Program-made: the position numbers and the translations under genes | Part shown: one piece after another, positions 25,146 to 33,080 of the stretch | How positions within the stretch are numbered: the first letter of the stretch is position 1 | Layout of the letters: each line of letters begins with the position of its first letter | DNA from: Mycobacterium dioxanotrophicus | GTDB taxonomy: Bacteria > Actinomycetota > Actinomycetes > Mycobacteriales > Mycobacteriaceae | Length of the DNA stretch: 64,000 bases | Reading direction: 5' to 3' | Assembly (NCBI RefSeq): GCF_002157835.1 | Contig: NZ_CP020809.1 | Location: forward strand, 7,192,001-7,256,000 | The notes under the pieces: generated by a model | Seen by the model: only the letters and a program-made list of their open reading frames with translations | What the model was told of the DNA's origin: nothing | Databases searched by the model: none

Positions 25146-25756
25146 GCCTTGGTTGCGGTCACCAGGAAGCCCGGCATCTGTACGCGCCCCTCGGGCAGCG
25201 CGGCGTGCAACTGAGCCGGGCGGATGTCCTCGACCTGCCAATGACGCGAAACCACCTCGCGCAGTTGGTCTTCGCTGAACTGCGTGGGCCCCGGCCCGTC
25301 ATGGCCGGGAAACGCGCCGGCGCCGAAGGCCAGGATGTAGAACCGGGCGCCGGGTGCGGCCGCGCGATGCGCGGATTGCAGGTAGCCGTCGCGACGTTCG
25401 TCCGGCAGGGCGTGCAGCAGCCCGCTGTCGAAGATCGTCGAGAACCGGCCATCGTAGCCGGTGAACGACGAGAGGTCGGCCTGCGCGAACGTCGCGTTGT
25501 CCAGTCCACGGTCGCGTGCGGCGGCGGTCGCCGCGGCAACGGCGGTGGGGCTGAGGTCGAGGCCGACGACGGCGTGGCCGCGCGCCGCCAGGGCAAGTGC
25601 AAGTTCGGCGTACCCGCATCCCGCGTCGAGCACCTCACCACGCACCACGCCCTCGGTGTCGATCATCGCCGCGTATTCCGGTTGTGGCTCACCGATGTTC
25701 CACGGCGGGGCCTGCGGCTGCCGATACGCGTCGTCCCAGTCGATCCGATCAGACAT
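25142..25756 (-). CDS. Class I SAM-dependent methyltransferase
   Basis: A 204-residue methyltransferase of the small thiopurine/tellurite-resistance-like class I type. The N-terminal DWDDAYRQPQAPPWNIGEPQPE region and the SAM loop VLDAGCGYAELALALAARG (about residues 40-58) are diagnostic, followed by GLDLSPTAV and the acidic FAQADLSSF. ATG 25756 is preferred over an upstream in-frame start at 25819 because AAAGGAG precedes it. It is divergent from a MarR-type gene across an AT-rich 110-base promoter region, so MarR may control it. The methyl acceptor is unknown. Confidence 0.86.
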   Translation of the reverse strand: MSDRIDWDDAYRQPQAPPWNIGEPQPEYAAMIDTEGVVRGEVLDAGCGYAELALALAARGHAVVGLDLSPTAVAAATAAARDRGLDNATFAQADLSSFTGYDGRFSTIFDSGLLHALPDERRDGYLQSAHRAAAPGARFYILAFGAGAFPGHDGPGPTQFSEDQLREVVSRHWQVEDIRPAQLHAALPEGRVQMPGFLVTATKA

Positions 25757-25866
25757 GTCGCTCCTTTTAGTTAAAATTTGTACTATATTGACAGTAGGCC
25801 GCGCCTGTTCGATTGGCAAGGCAGTGCTTCACACTGTTCAAATCTGAATCAGTTGGCAGGAGGACC

Positions 25867-26352
25867 ATGACGCGCAGGTTGTCCCCCGCGCAGGAGCGTG
25901 CCTGGCGGCCCTACATCGAGTCCAGCCTGCGCCTGGAGACGCTGCTCGACGAGCGCCTCCGGGAAGCCGCCGGCCTGAGCCTGATCGACTATCACCTGCT
26001 CATGTTGCTCACCGACGCCCCCGACCACCGGTTGCGGATGAGCGAACTCGCCGAGAAGATGGTGTTCTCCCGCAGCAGGATCACCTATCAGATCAACTCG
26101 ATGACCAAGCGCGGCCTGGTGTTACGTGAGCCGGTCCCCGAGGACCGCCGAGGCTATCGCGCGGTGCTCACCGCCACCGGCGCCGATGCGCTGCACCGCG
26201 CGCTGCCGCTACACACCGAGTCGGTGCGCGAGCTGTTCTTCGACCACCTCAGACCCGACGAACTCGACTGTGTCGAACAGGTTTTCACGCGGCTGCACGA
26301 TCACCTGCAAAGCGACGAGCTGCAGTACGACAACGGAAATCAGACCCCATGA
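25867..26352 (+). CDS. MarR-family transcriptional regulator
   Basis: A 161-residue winged-helix regulator. The core motif LLMLLTDAPDHRLRMSELAE (about 42-61), the recognition helix SRSRITYQINSM, and the wing region EPVPEDRRGYRAVLTATG (about 89-106) are typical of MarR proteins. ATG 25867 follows a GGCAGGAGG ribosome site. The stop overlaps the start of the PPOX-type gene (ATGA), so they are coupled. The AT-rich gap shared with the divergent methyltransferase probably carries its operator, though no clean dyad was singled out. Its signal is unknown. Confidence 0.9.
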   Translation: MTRRLSPAQERAWRPYIESSLRLETLLDERLREAAGLSLIDYHLLMLLTDAPDHRLRMSELAEKMVFSRSRITYQINSMTKRGLVLREPVPEDRRGYRAVLTATGADALHRALPLHTESVRELFFDHLRPDELDCVEQVFTRLHDHLQSDELQYDNGNQTP

Positions 26353-26765
26353 CGTTCACCTCGGCCGAACTCGCCTACCTGCGCGAAGAACCGATCGGAC
26401 GGCTGTGCACCATCGGCGCCGACGGCGATCCCCAGATCCGTCCGGTCGGCGTGCATCTGGGCCCCGGGGACGTGACCATCGACGTCGTCGGCCATGCGCT
26501 CGCGACAACCCAGAAGTGGCGCAACGTGGTCCGCAACCCCCGGGTGGCATTCATCGTCGACACCGTGCTGTCGGTGCGGCCACCGGATGCTCGGGGTATC
26601 GAAATCCGCGGCACCGCAACAGCGTTACCCGGAGCCGGTAGCGTCGAGGGCGGGCTCAGTGGCGACATCATCCGGATCGTGCCCCACCGCATCATCAGCT
26701 GGGGTCTCGATGGTGTGGGCACCACCGCGCGGAACTGGGGCGAACTCCCGCGCGCGACCGACTGA
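26349..26765 (+). CDS. PPOX-class F420-dependent oxidoreductase
   Basis: A 138-residue split-barrel flavin/F420-binding protein of the pyridoxamine-oxidase-like group. The opening FTSAELAYLREEPIGRLCTI and the motif DPQIRPVGVHLGP are characteristic. The LATTQKWRNVVRNPRVAFIVD segment corresponds to the cofactor-phosphate region. Mycobacteria have many such F420H2-dependent reductases or F420/haem-binding relatives. The gene overlaps marR by 4 bases and is followed after 19 bases by the phosphotriesterase-like gene. The substrate is not predictable. Confidence 0.85.
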   Translation: MTFTSAELAYLREEPIGRLCTIGADGDPQIRPVGVHLGPGDVTIDVVGHALATTQKWRNVVRNPRVAFIVDTVLSVRPPDARGIEIRGTATALPGAGSVEGGLSGDIIRIVPHRIISWGLDGVGTTARNWGELPRATD

Positions 26766-26784
26766 CGGGCCTAGCATCGGAGCG

Positions 26785-27762
26785 GTGCCGACAGTGAACA
26801 CCGCACGGGGTCCCATCGATACAGCCGAACTCGGCGCCACGCTCATGCACGAGCACGTCTTCATCATGACCAGCGAGCTCACCGCGAACTACCCGGACAA
26901 CTGGGGCGACGAGACGCGTCGGGAAGCCGACGCCATCGCGCGACTCAACGAGCTCAAAGCCCGTGGTGTGGACACCATCGTCGACCTCACCGTCGTCGGG
27001 CTCGGACGCTATCTGCCCCGCATCGCGCGGATCGCGGCGGCCACCGACCTCAACATCGTCGTCGCCACCGGTCTGTACACCTACAACGACATCCCGATGA
27101 CGTTCTGGTTCCGCGGGCCGGGCACGGCGTTGGCCGGCCCGGACCCGATGGTCGAGATGTTCGTCCACGACATCGAGAAAGGCGTCGCCGACACCGGGAT
27201 CAAAGCCGCAATCCTCAAGTGCGCCACCGACGAATCCGGCGTCACCCCCGGTGTCGAGCGGGTGCTGCGGGCCGTCGCACAAGCCCACAGGGAGACCGGG
27301 GTGCCCATCTCCACCCACACGCATGCCGCCACCCGCCGCGGTCTGGAACAGCAGCGCATCTTCGCCGAGGAAGGCGTCGACCTGTCGCGGGTGGTCATCG
27401 GCCACTCCGGCGATACCACCGACATCGGCTATCTCGAGGAGTTGATCGCCAACGGCTCCTACATCGGCATGGACCGGTTCGGCGTCGACGTCTACCTGCC
27501 GTTCGAGGACCGGGTGGCGACCGTCGCGACCATGTGCGAGCGTGGCCACGCCGACCACATGGTGCTCTCGCACGACACCTGGTGCTATTTCGACGCCCTG
27601 CCCGACGAGCTGACCACCACGGTCCTGCCGAACACCGGATACCTGCACATCCACAACGATGTTCTGCCCGCGCTGCGCGAGCGCGGGGTCACCGATGACC
27701 AGATCACCACGATGCTCGTGGACAACCCGCGCCGGATCTTCGATCGCCAGGGCGGGTACTGA
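26785..27762 (+). CDS. php: Phosphotriesterase-like hydrolase/lactonase (Php, Rv0230c-like)
   Basis: A 325-residue member of the phosphotriesterase family. The binuclear metal site is intact: His-x-His in MHEHVFI (about 23-25), the carboxylated Lys in AAILKCATDE (about 140), His in STHTHAATRRG (about 175) and VVIGHSGDTTD (about 203), and Asp in LSHDTWCY (about 262). Length matches M. tuberculosis Php (326 residues). Mycobacterial members act mainly as lactonases with weak organophosphate activity. GTG 26785 is the start that puts the family N-terminus (VNTARGPIDTAELG) in place. Its neighbours (R2lox, TetR) mirror the Rv0230c-Rv0233 order. Natural substrate is uncertain. Confidence 0.9.
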   Translation: MPTVNTARGPIDTAELGATLMHEHVFIMTSELTANYPDNWGDETRREADAIARLNELKARGVDTIVDLTVVGLGRYLPRIARIAAATDLNIVVATGLYTYNDIPMTFWFRGPGTALAGPDPMVEMFVHDIEKGVADTGIKAAILKCATDESGVTPGVERVLRAVAQAHRETGVPISTHTHAATRRGLEQQRIFAEEGVDLSRVVIGHSGDTTDIGYLEELIANGSYIGMDRFGVDVYLPFEDRVATVATMCERGHADHMVLSHDTWCYFDALPDELTTTVLPNTGYLHIHNDVLPALRERGVTDDQITTMLVDNPRRIFDRQGGY

Positions 27763-27768
27763 TCACCC

Positions 27769-29271
27769 TCACCCCATACGGAACGGATCCTGAGATGCGC
27801 CTGACGTCTCGATCCACACCGACTTGGTCTCGGTGAATTCATGCAGCGATTCCAGCCCCAGTTCGCGGCCGATCCCGCTGCCTTTGAACCCTCCGAACGG
27901 TGCCGCCCAGGACAGCGTGCGATAGGCGTTCACCCACACAGTGCCGGCCCGCAGCGCACGGGCCATGCGGTGCGCGCGCTGCACGTTGAGGGTCCACACT
28001 CCGGCACCCAGGCCGAACGGCGTGGCATTCGCGATCTGGACTGCGTCCTCTTCGGTCTCGAACGGGATCATGCACAGCACCGGACCGAAGATCTCCTCCT
28101 GGGCGATCCTCATGGCGTTGTCCACTCCGGTGAAGATCGTCGGGCTGACGAACAGCCCATTGCCCAGTTCCGGTGCCGTCGGACGCTGACCCCCGGTGGC
28201 GAGCACCGCTCCCTCGGACTGTCCGATCCGGACGTACTCCAGGATCTTGTCCAGCTGGGCGCGGAACGCCACCGGGCCCATCTCGCTGGCCGGGTCGAGC
28301 GGATCGCCGAGGCGAATGTCTTTGGCGCGCTCTACGAGTCGTCCTGCCAGTTGATCGTAGATCTCGCTTTGCACGAGCAGCCGGGATCCGGCGACGCACG
28401 TTTGGCCGGTGGCGGCGAAGATGCCGGCCAGCACACCGTTGGTGACCGCATCGAGGTCCGCATCCGCGAAAACGATGTTGGGTGATTTTCCGCCCAGCTC
28501 CAGCGTCACCCTGGTGATGTTGTCGGCCGCGTTCTTCATCACCTGGATTCCGGTGGCGTTCGATCCCGTGAAACAGATCCGGTCGACGCCCGGGTTGCCT
28601 ACGAGCGCAGCGCCGGTCGTCGGTCCGTCGCCCGTGACCACATTGAAGACACCTGGTGGAAAACCGGCTTCTGCAAACAACGCGCCGAACTTCAGGATCG
28701 ATGCAGGAGTCTGGTCGGCCGCTTTGGCAACCACGGTGCACCCCGCCGCCAGCGCGGGAGCGAGCTTCCAGGTGAGCAGCAGCAGCGGCGAGTTCCACGG
28801 CAGGATCGCCCCGACGACGCCGAGCGGTTCTCGCGTGGTGTAGGTGAAGAAGTTGGGCTTCTCGGTGGGGATCGTCTCGCCGTGGATCTTGTCGGCGTAG
28901 CCGGCGAAATAGCGGTAGTAACCCGGGAGGGCTTTCATCTGAGCGCCCATCTCCCGAATCAGCTTGCCGTTGTCGGTAGATTCGATGACCGCCAGCTCTT
29001 CGGCGTGCGCCTCGAGCAGGTCGGCGAATCGCAGCAGGAGCTTGACCCGGTCGGCACCGGTCATGGAACCCCACGGACCCTCGAATGCCGACCTGGCCGC
29101 GCGGACCGCGGCGTCGACATCCTCAACTCCGGCGAACGGCGCAGTGGCCCACACTTTTCCGGTGAACGGATTGATGCTGTCCGCGCGGCGCCCGTCCTGC
29201 GCATCGACCCAGCGGCCTCCGATCAGCATCTTGAGTGTCTCGACGGTCGGTTGGGCGGAGAGTGTCGTCAT
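27769..29271 (-). CDS. NAD(P)+-dependent aldehyde dehydrogenase
   Basis: A 500-residue aldehyde dehydrogenase. Catalytic Glu is in VTLELGGKSPN (about 265) and the nucleophilic Cys in ATGQTCVAGSRLL (about 300). The cofactor-binding PWNSPLLLLTWKLAPAL and FTGSNATG motifs are present. ATG 29271 overlaps the GMC oxidoreductase stop by 4 bases (ATGA), so it is the third gene of a coupled unit: small subunit, GMC oxidoreductase, aldehyde dehydrogenase. This fits oxidation of an alcohol to an aldehyde and then to an acid. The exact aldehyde is unknown. It is convergent with php, with 6 bases between. Confidence 0.92.
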   Translation of the reverse strand: MTTLSAQPTVETLKMLIGGRWVDAQDGRRADSINPFTGKVWATAPFAGVEDVDAAVRAARSAFEGPWGSMTGADRVKLLLRFADLLEAHAEELAVIESTDNGKLIREMGAQMKALPGYYRYFAGYADKIHGETIPTEKPNFFTYTTREPLGVVGAILPWNSPLLLLTWKLAPALAAGCTVVAKAADQTPASILKFGALFAEAGFPPGVFNVVTGDGPTTGAALVGNPGVDRICFTGSNATGIQVMKNAADNITRVTLELGGKSPNIVFADADLDAVTNGVLAGIFAATGQTCVAGSRLLVQSEIYDQLAGRLVERAKDIRLGDPLDPASEMGPVAFRAQLDKILEYVRIGQSEGAVLATGGQRPTAPELGNGLFVSPTIFTGVDNAMRIAQEEIFGPVLCMIPFETEEDAVQIANATPFGLGAGVWTLNVQRAHRMARALRAGTVWVNAYRTLSWAAPFGGFKGSGIGRELGLESLHEFTETKSVWIETSGASQDPFRMG

Positions 29272-30941
29272 CGAACGGATTCCATTCTGTCGTCGGCCAA
29301 TCGGGGTCTGTCGCCGCCGAGAAGGCTGTTGCCTTCTCGTACCAGGAAATCGGCGAGCCGAACCGCCATGGCCCCAATGGTGGGGGTGGGATTGACACCT
29401 GCACTGGTGGGCATCGAGCTACCGTCGCAGATGAACAGGTTGGGGATGTCCCAGGCTTGATGCCACCTGTTCGTCACCGAATCAGCCGGATCGGTGCCCA
29501 TTCTGGCGGTTCCCAGCAGGTGATACCCGGGCGGCGGGTCGAGCAGCCCGGAATCGGTCACGTCGTAGGCACCGGCGGCCGTCATGACCTCGCGACTCCT
29601 GGCGATGCCGAACTCGACGAGCTTCCGGTCATTGGGATGCACCCGGTACTCGACCTTGGGTGCGGGCATGCCGGTGGAGTCGGTGAGTTCGGGATCGAGG
29701 GTCACCCGGTTGGTCGGCGACGGCAGTTCTTCGGCCATGACGATGATCCAGGCGTGATGACCGAAGAGCCGCGCGAACTCCTTGTGATGGTCCGGACCCC
29801 AGGGGACCGGTTCCCGGGTCCAATACCCGTTCGCGGCAACGCCTGCGCCCGGGGCACGGACCACCAGCGCGGTGAAACCGTTGACGAAACCCCTACTGGG
29901 ATCGGTTTCGTAGAACTGCTGGCTGAACAGCGGCGCACCGCGCGCACCCTTGTAACCGTCGAGGGATTCCTCGAAGATCCCTTCGACGAAGGCCTGGGGG
30001 TGGTACATCAGGTTGCGGCCCAATTGTCCGCTGCTGTTGGCCAATCCGTCTCGATGGCTGGAATTGGCAGACACCAACAGCAGCCGCGGCGTGCCGATCC
30101 CGTTCCCTGCGACGATGACCGCCTTGGCGTCTTGCCGATATCGTTGGCCCGTCTCGATATCGACGTAGATGACACCCCGCGCGGTGTCACCGTCGACGAT
30201 GATCTGCTCGACGCGGCATCCCGTGCGCAGTTGCGCACCGTTGGCCAAGGCCCGTGGCAGATACCCGGTTGCAGAAGTGGAGATCGATGACCGCGGGCAG
30301 CCCAGAATGCACTGGCCGCAGTGGTTGCACGGCAACCGGCCGTCCAGAGGCTTGGTGATGATGGCGTTGTCCATCCACCACCAATGCCAGCCGAGTTTCT
30401 CGAAGCCGCGTGCCATCGTCCGGCCGAAGGTGCCGAGCGGTATCGGCGGCGTGGTGTGAGTGGTGCGCGGCGGGTAGGCGGGGTCGCCCGGCCGGCCAGA
30501 GATGCCCATCTCCCGGTCGTTGATGTCGTAGTACGGTTCGAGGTCCTCATAGCTGATAGGCCAGTCGGGAGCCAGGCCGTGCTCGGTACCCTTCCGGAAG
30601 TCGACCGGCTTGAATCGCGGCCAGTGCGCCGACCAGTGGTTGAGGCTGCCCCCGACATCGTTCCTGTTGCGGATGCTGTGCGGCTCACCGCCGATCGGGT
30701 AGTCCTGCGGCAGCTTGCGCACATTCGGGTGGACGTTCCACTCCCGCTGTTTATCCCACTCCCAGGTGTCGGAGAAATGCCGGAGCTCCGCCGGATGCAG
30801 GGGACGTCCCTGTTCGAGACAGACGACGCGCAGACCACCGTCGCTCAGTCGCTTGGCCAGGGCGCCGCCGGCCATACCCGATCCGACGATGACGACATCG
30901 ACATCGGCGGTCGGGGTTTTCGGCGAGGTAACCAGCATCAT
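29268..30941 (-). CDS. GMC-family FAD-dependent oxidoreductase
   Basis: A 557-residue flavoprotein. The N-terminal FAD motif is DVVIVGSGMAGGALAKRL (about residues 14-31). A cysteine cluster in NHCGQCILGCPRSS (about 205) is typical of the gluconate/sorbitol-dehydrogenase branch. The C-terminal GMC signature HLLGTARMGTDPADS includes the active-site region, and NPTPTIGAMAVRLADFL closes the FAD fold. These enzymes usually pair with a small third subunit and a cytochrome; the small subunit is encoded directly upstream, but no cytochrome gene is present. ATG 30941 overlaps that gene's stop. The substrate is probably an alcohol or polyol. Confidence 0.92.
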   Translation of the reverse strand: MMLVTSPKTPTADVDVVIVGSGMAGGALAKRLSDGGLRVVCLEQGRPLHPAELRHFSDTWEWDKQREWNVHPNVRKLPQDYPIGGEPHSIRNRNDVGGSLNHWSAHWPRFKPVDFRKGTEHGLAPDWPISYEDLEPYYDINDREMGISGRPGDPAYPPRTTHTTPPIPLGTFGRTMARGFEKLGWHWWWMDNAIITKPLDGRLPCNHCGQCILGCPRSSISTSATGYLPRALANGAQLRTGCRVEQIIVDGDTARGVIYVDIETGQRYRQDAKAVIVAGNGIGTPRLLLVSANSSHRDGLANSSGQLGRNLMYHPQAFVEGIFEESLDGYKGARGAPLFSQQFYETDPSRGFVNGFTALVVRAPGAGVAANGYWTREPVPWGPDHHKEFARLFGHHAWIIVMAEELPSPTNRVTLDPELTDSTGMPAPKVEYRVHPNDRKLVEFGIARSREVMTAAGAYDVTDSGLLDPPPGYHLLGTARMGTDPADSVTNRWHQAWDIPNLFICDGSSMPTSAGVNPTPTIGAMAVRLADFLVREGNSLLGGDRPRLADDRMESVR

Positions 30942-31399
30942 GACACGGTCTCCAGACGAACGTTTCGGACATGGTTGGTGGGGGTGTAATGCCCGACTTT
31001 CGGCGGCGGGATGGCTTCGTCGAGATCCATGACATAGCCCTGCGGTTGCGGCGGACTGTGGTAGTCGCAGTCCATCTCGATCTGCAGCACCCGCACCACC
31101 TCGGGCTGCGCGTAATAGCCCAGGTAGCAGATCTGCCGAAACAGCGTGAACTCCGCGGGCATCCGCTGTTCGATCGCTCGCGCCGCCTGAAGCGGCTCGT
31201 CACGCGGGATGTTCAGCCACGTGGCGTGCAGTGCTCCCAGCTCGAGTTGGTCCTGCGGCACCCTGATCGCGTCGACGAAGTAGTCGGCGAGTCCGGTTGA
31301 CGAGGGTGCCGGCCAGGGTGCCTGCTCTGGTATCAGAACGTCGGCGAGCGACATCAGGCCGTCTGCCACCGTTCTGTCCAGTCGGCTGTCATTGATCAT
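30938..31399 (-). CDS. Gluconate 2-dehydrogenase subunit 3-like small subunit
   Basis: A 153-residue protein resembling subunit 3 of membrane-bound gluconate 2-dehydrogenase, the usual partner of the GMC protein encoded next. Features are LMSLADVLIPE near residue 17, FRQICYLGYYAQPEV (about 102) and the Pro-rich end before LETVS. No signal peptide or Tat motif is seen. ATG 31399 is chosen because GAGGAG lies 10 bases upstream; an in-frame ATG at 31453 lacks a ribosome site. It is coupled to the GMC gene by a 4-base overlap and lies 87 bases after the MHS symporter gene. Confidence 0.78.
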   Translation of the reverse strand: MINDSRLDRTVADGLMSLADVLIPEQAPWPAPSSTGLADYFVDAIRVPQDQLELGALHATWLNIPRDEPLQAARAIEQRMPAEFTLFRQICYLGYYAQPEVVRVLQIEMDCDYHSPPQPQGYVMDLDEAIPPPKVGHYTPTNHVRNVRLETVS

Positions 31400-31486
31400 C
31401 TGCAGAGTGCTCCTCACTATCTCGCCGGCAGGCCTGCCGGAGGCTCCCGGCATTGCCCGAGGACATGTGCGAATGATGGCGTACCA

Positions 31487-32830
31487 CTAGGTGTTCCGCG
31501 CGTGAACCGACGATCTGACACCACTGAATCCGTTGTCGTCCCGATAGGTTTCGCGAGTCGAGGCGGCCGCGTACAACGTCACGGCCGCCGTTGCGATGAC
31601 GTAAACGCAAACAGGCCATGGCGATCCACTGGCGGCGGCCATGAGTGCGGTGGCGATCAGCGGCGTCGGGCCACCTGCGAATGTCGAAGCGAGCTGGCTG
31701 CCGAGCGACATCCCGCTGTAGCGGTGCCGGGCACTGAACATCTCCGCGAAGAACCCGGCCTGCGGTCCGTACATGGCGGCCCACGGCGTGGCCATCAGCA
31801 CCGCGGCGACGCACAGCAGCGCGGGGTGCCCGGTCTGCACCAGCCAGAAGAACGGAAAGATCACGGCTGCAACGCCAATGGCACCGCCGATGTAGACGCT
31901 GCGTCGACCGACCTTATCGGACAGCCCAGCAAAGAACGGGAGAGCGACGATACCGAAGGCGCCTGCGACCGTGACAGCAACGAGCGCCGTGGTGCGGGAG
32001 ACACCCACTTCCTTTGTCGCGTAACTGATCAACAGTGTCGCAAAGACGTAGAACGAGATGTTCTCGGCCCATCTCATGCCCAGCGCCTGCAGCACTTCCC
32101 TCTTCTGTGTGCGCAGCACCTCGACGATGGGCATGCGTGCCACCTGATCCTCCTCTTTGACCCGTTGAAAGGACGGGGTCTCGGCGATTCTGGTTCTGAT
32201 CAACAATCCGAGGAGGATCAGGACGACGCTGAAGAGGAAGGGCACGCGCCATCCCCATGCTGTGAACTGATCCTCCGGCAGTCCGCCGAGCAGTGCGAAG
32301 GTTCCGGTGGCCAGCAGCAGCCCGACCGGCGCGCCGATCTGCGGAAAGCTGCCGTTGAGTCCGCGTTTTCCCGACGGGGCGTGCTCGACGGCCAGCAGGA
32401 CCGCGCCGCCCCATTCGCCCCCGAGCCCGAGACCTTGGATGAATCGCAGGACGACCAACAGAGCGGGCGCCCAGACTCCGATCGCGGTGTAGGTCGGGAG
32501 TACCCCGATGAGAAATGTCGCGCCGCCCATCATCGACAGGGTGACGATCAAGGTGCGCTTGCGGCCGATGCGGTCACCGAAATGGCCGAAGATCACGCCG
32601 CCGAGCGGCCGGGCGAGGTAGCCCACCGCAAAGGTCGCAAAGGATGCCATCAGCCCGGCGGTGGGGCTGGCCTTCGGGAAGAACAGGTGACCGAACACCA
32701 ACGCGGCGGCGGTCGAATAGATGAAGAAGTCGTACCACTCGACGACTGTGCCGGCGAGGCTCGCCAGCGCGGCGTGCATAGGTGTCTTCCGGGTGATGCC
32801 GTGTCTTTGATTCCCGAGCGTTTCGTCCAT
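31487..32830 (-). CDS. MHS-family MFS symporter (organic acid transporter)
   Basis: A 447-residue major facilitator of the metabolite:proton symporter branch, with 12 helices. Diagnostic segments are SLAGTVVEWYDFFIYSTAAA in helix 1, GHFGDRIGRKRTLI in loop 2-3, and RFIQGLGLGGEWGGAVLL in helix 4. Relatives move citrate, tricarballylate, shikimate, ketoglutarate or betaines. ATG 32830 has an AGAAGGAG ribosome site; an earlier in-frame start at 32887 would include the promoter dyad. The dyad at 32885-32901 and the hairpin at 32972-33015 separate it from the TcuA-like gene. It likely imports the substrate of the neighbouring dehydrogenases. Confidence 0.9.
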   Translation of the reverse strand: MDETLGNQRHGITRKTPMHAALASLAGTVVEWYDFFIYSTAAALVFGHLFFPKASPTAGLMASFATFAVGYLARPLGGVIFGHFGDRIGRKRTLIVTLSMMGGATFLIGVLPTYTAIGVWAPALLVVLRFIQGLGLGGEWGGAVLLAVEHAPSGKRGLNGSFPQIGAPVGLLLATGTFALLGGLPEDQFTAWGWRVPFLFSVVLILLGLLIRTRIAETPSFQRVKEEDQVARMPIVEVLRTQKREVLQALGMRWAENISFYVFATLLISYATKEVGVSRTTALVAVTVAGAFGIVALPFFAGLSDKVGRRSVYIGGAIGVAAVIFPFFWLVQTGHPALLCVAAVLMATPWAAMYGPQAGFFAEMFSARHRYSGMSLGSQLASTFAGGPTPLIATALMAAASGSPWPVCVYVIATAAVTLYAAASTRETYRDDNGFSGVRSSVHARNT

Positions 32831-32884
32831 GACCTGTGCGCTCCTTCTGTGATGTGTGCCACTGGGGCCGGACGAGAGGAATAT

Positions 32885-32901
32885 CATCAGATGGTCTGAT
32901 G
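32885..32901. promoter_or_regulatory. Dyad operator upstream of MHS symporter operon
   Basis: CATCAGA-TGG-TCTGATG is a perfect 7-bp inverted repeat with a 3-base spacer, 55 bases upstream of the symporter start. The half-site ATCAGA/TCTGAT recurs upstream of the TcuA-like gene (34596-34617), next to the GntR gene. This suggests one regulon controlled by that GntR protein. Confidence 0.6.
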
Positions 32902-32971
32902 TCTGTCAATCGGTTTCTACGTTCCGATTCCGATGAATTCCGTTGTTATCAGGGGCTTTTCGTTGGCAGCA

Positions 32972-33015
32972 CGGAGCCTTGCCGCCGCCGGTGTCGAATC
33001 GGCGGCAAGGCTCCG
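32972..33015 (-). terminator. 16-bp perfect hairpin after TcuA-like gene
   Basis: CGGAGCCTTGCCGCCG pairs perfectly with CGGCGGCAAGGCTCCG around a 12-base loop. It begins 66 bases beyond the stop of the TcuA-like gene on the minus strand. No T-run follows, as is usual for mycobacterial terminator-like hairpins. It would end the flavoprotein transcript before the symporter promoter. Confidence 0.6.
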
Positions 33016-33080
33016 CTTCCACGCGGATGCGGTACGCGGCCCTGTCGCTGCCCCGGGAGCAGAGGTGTGGAGCAGCCCGA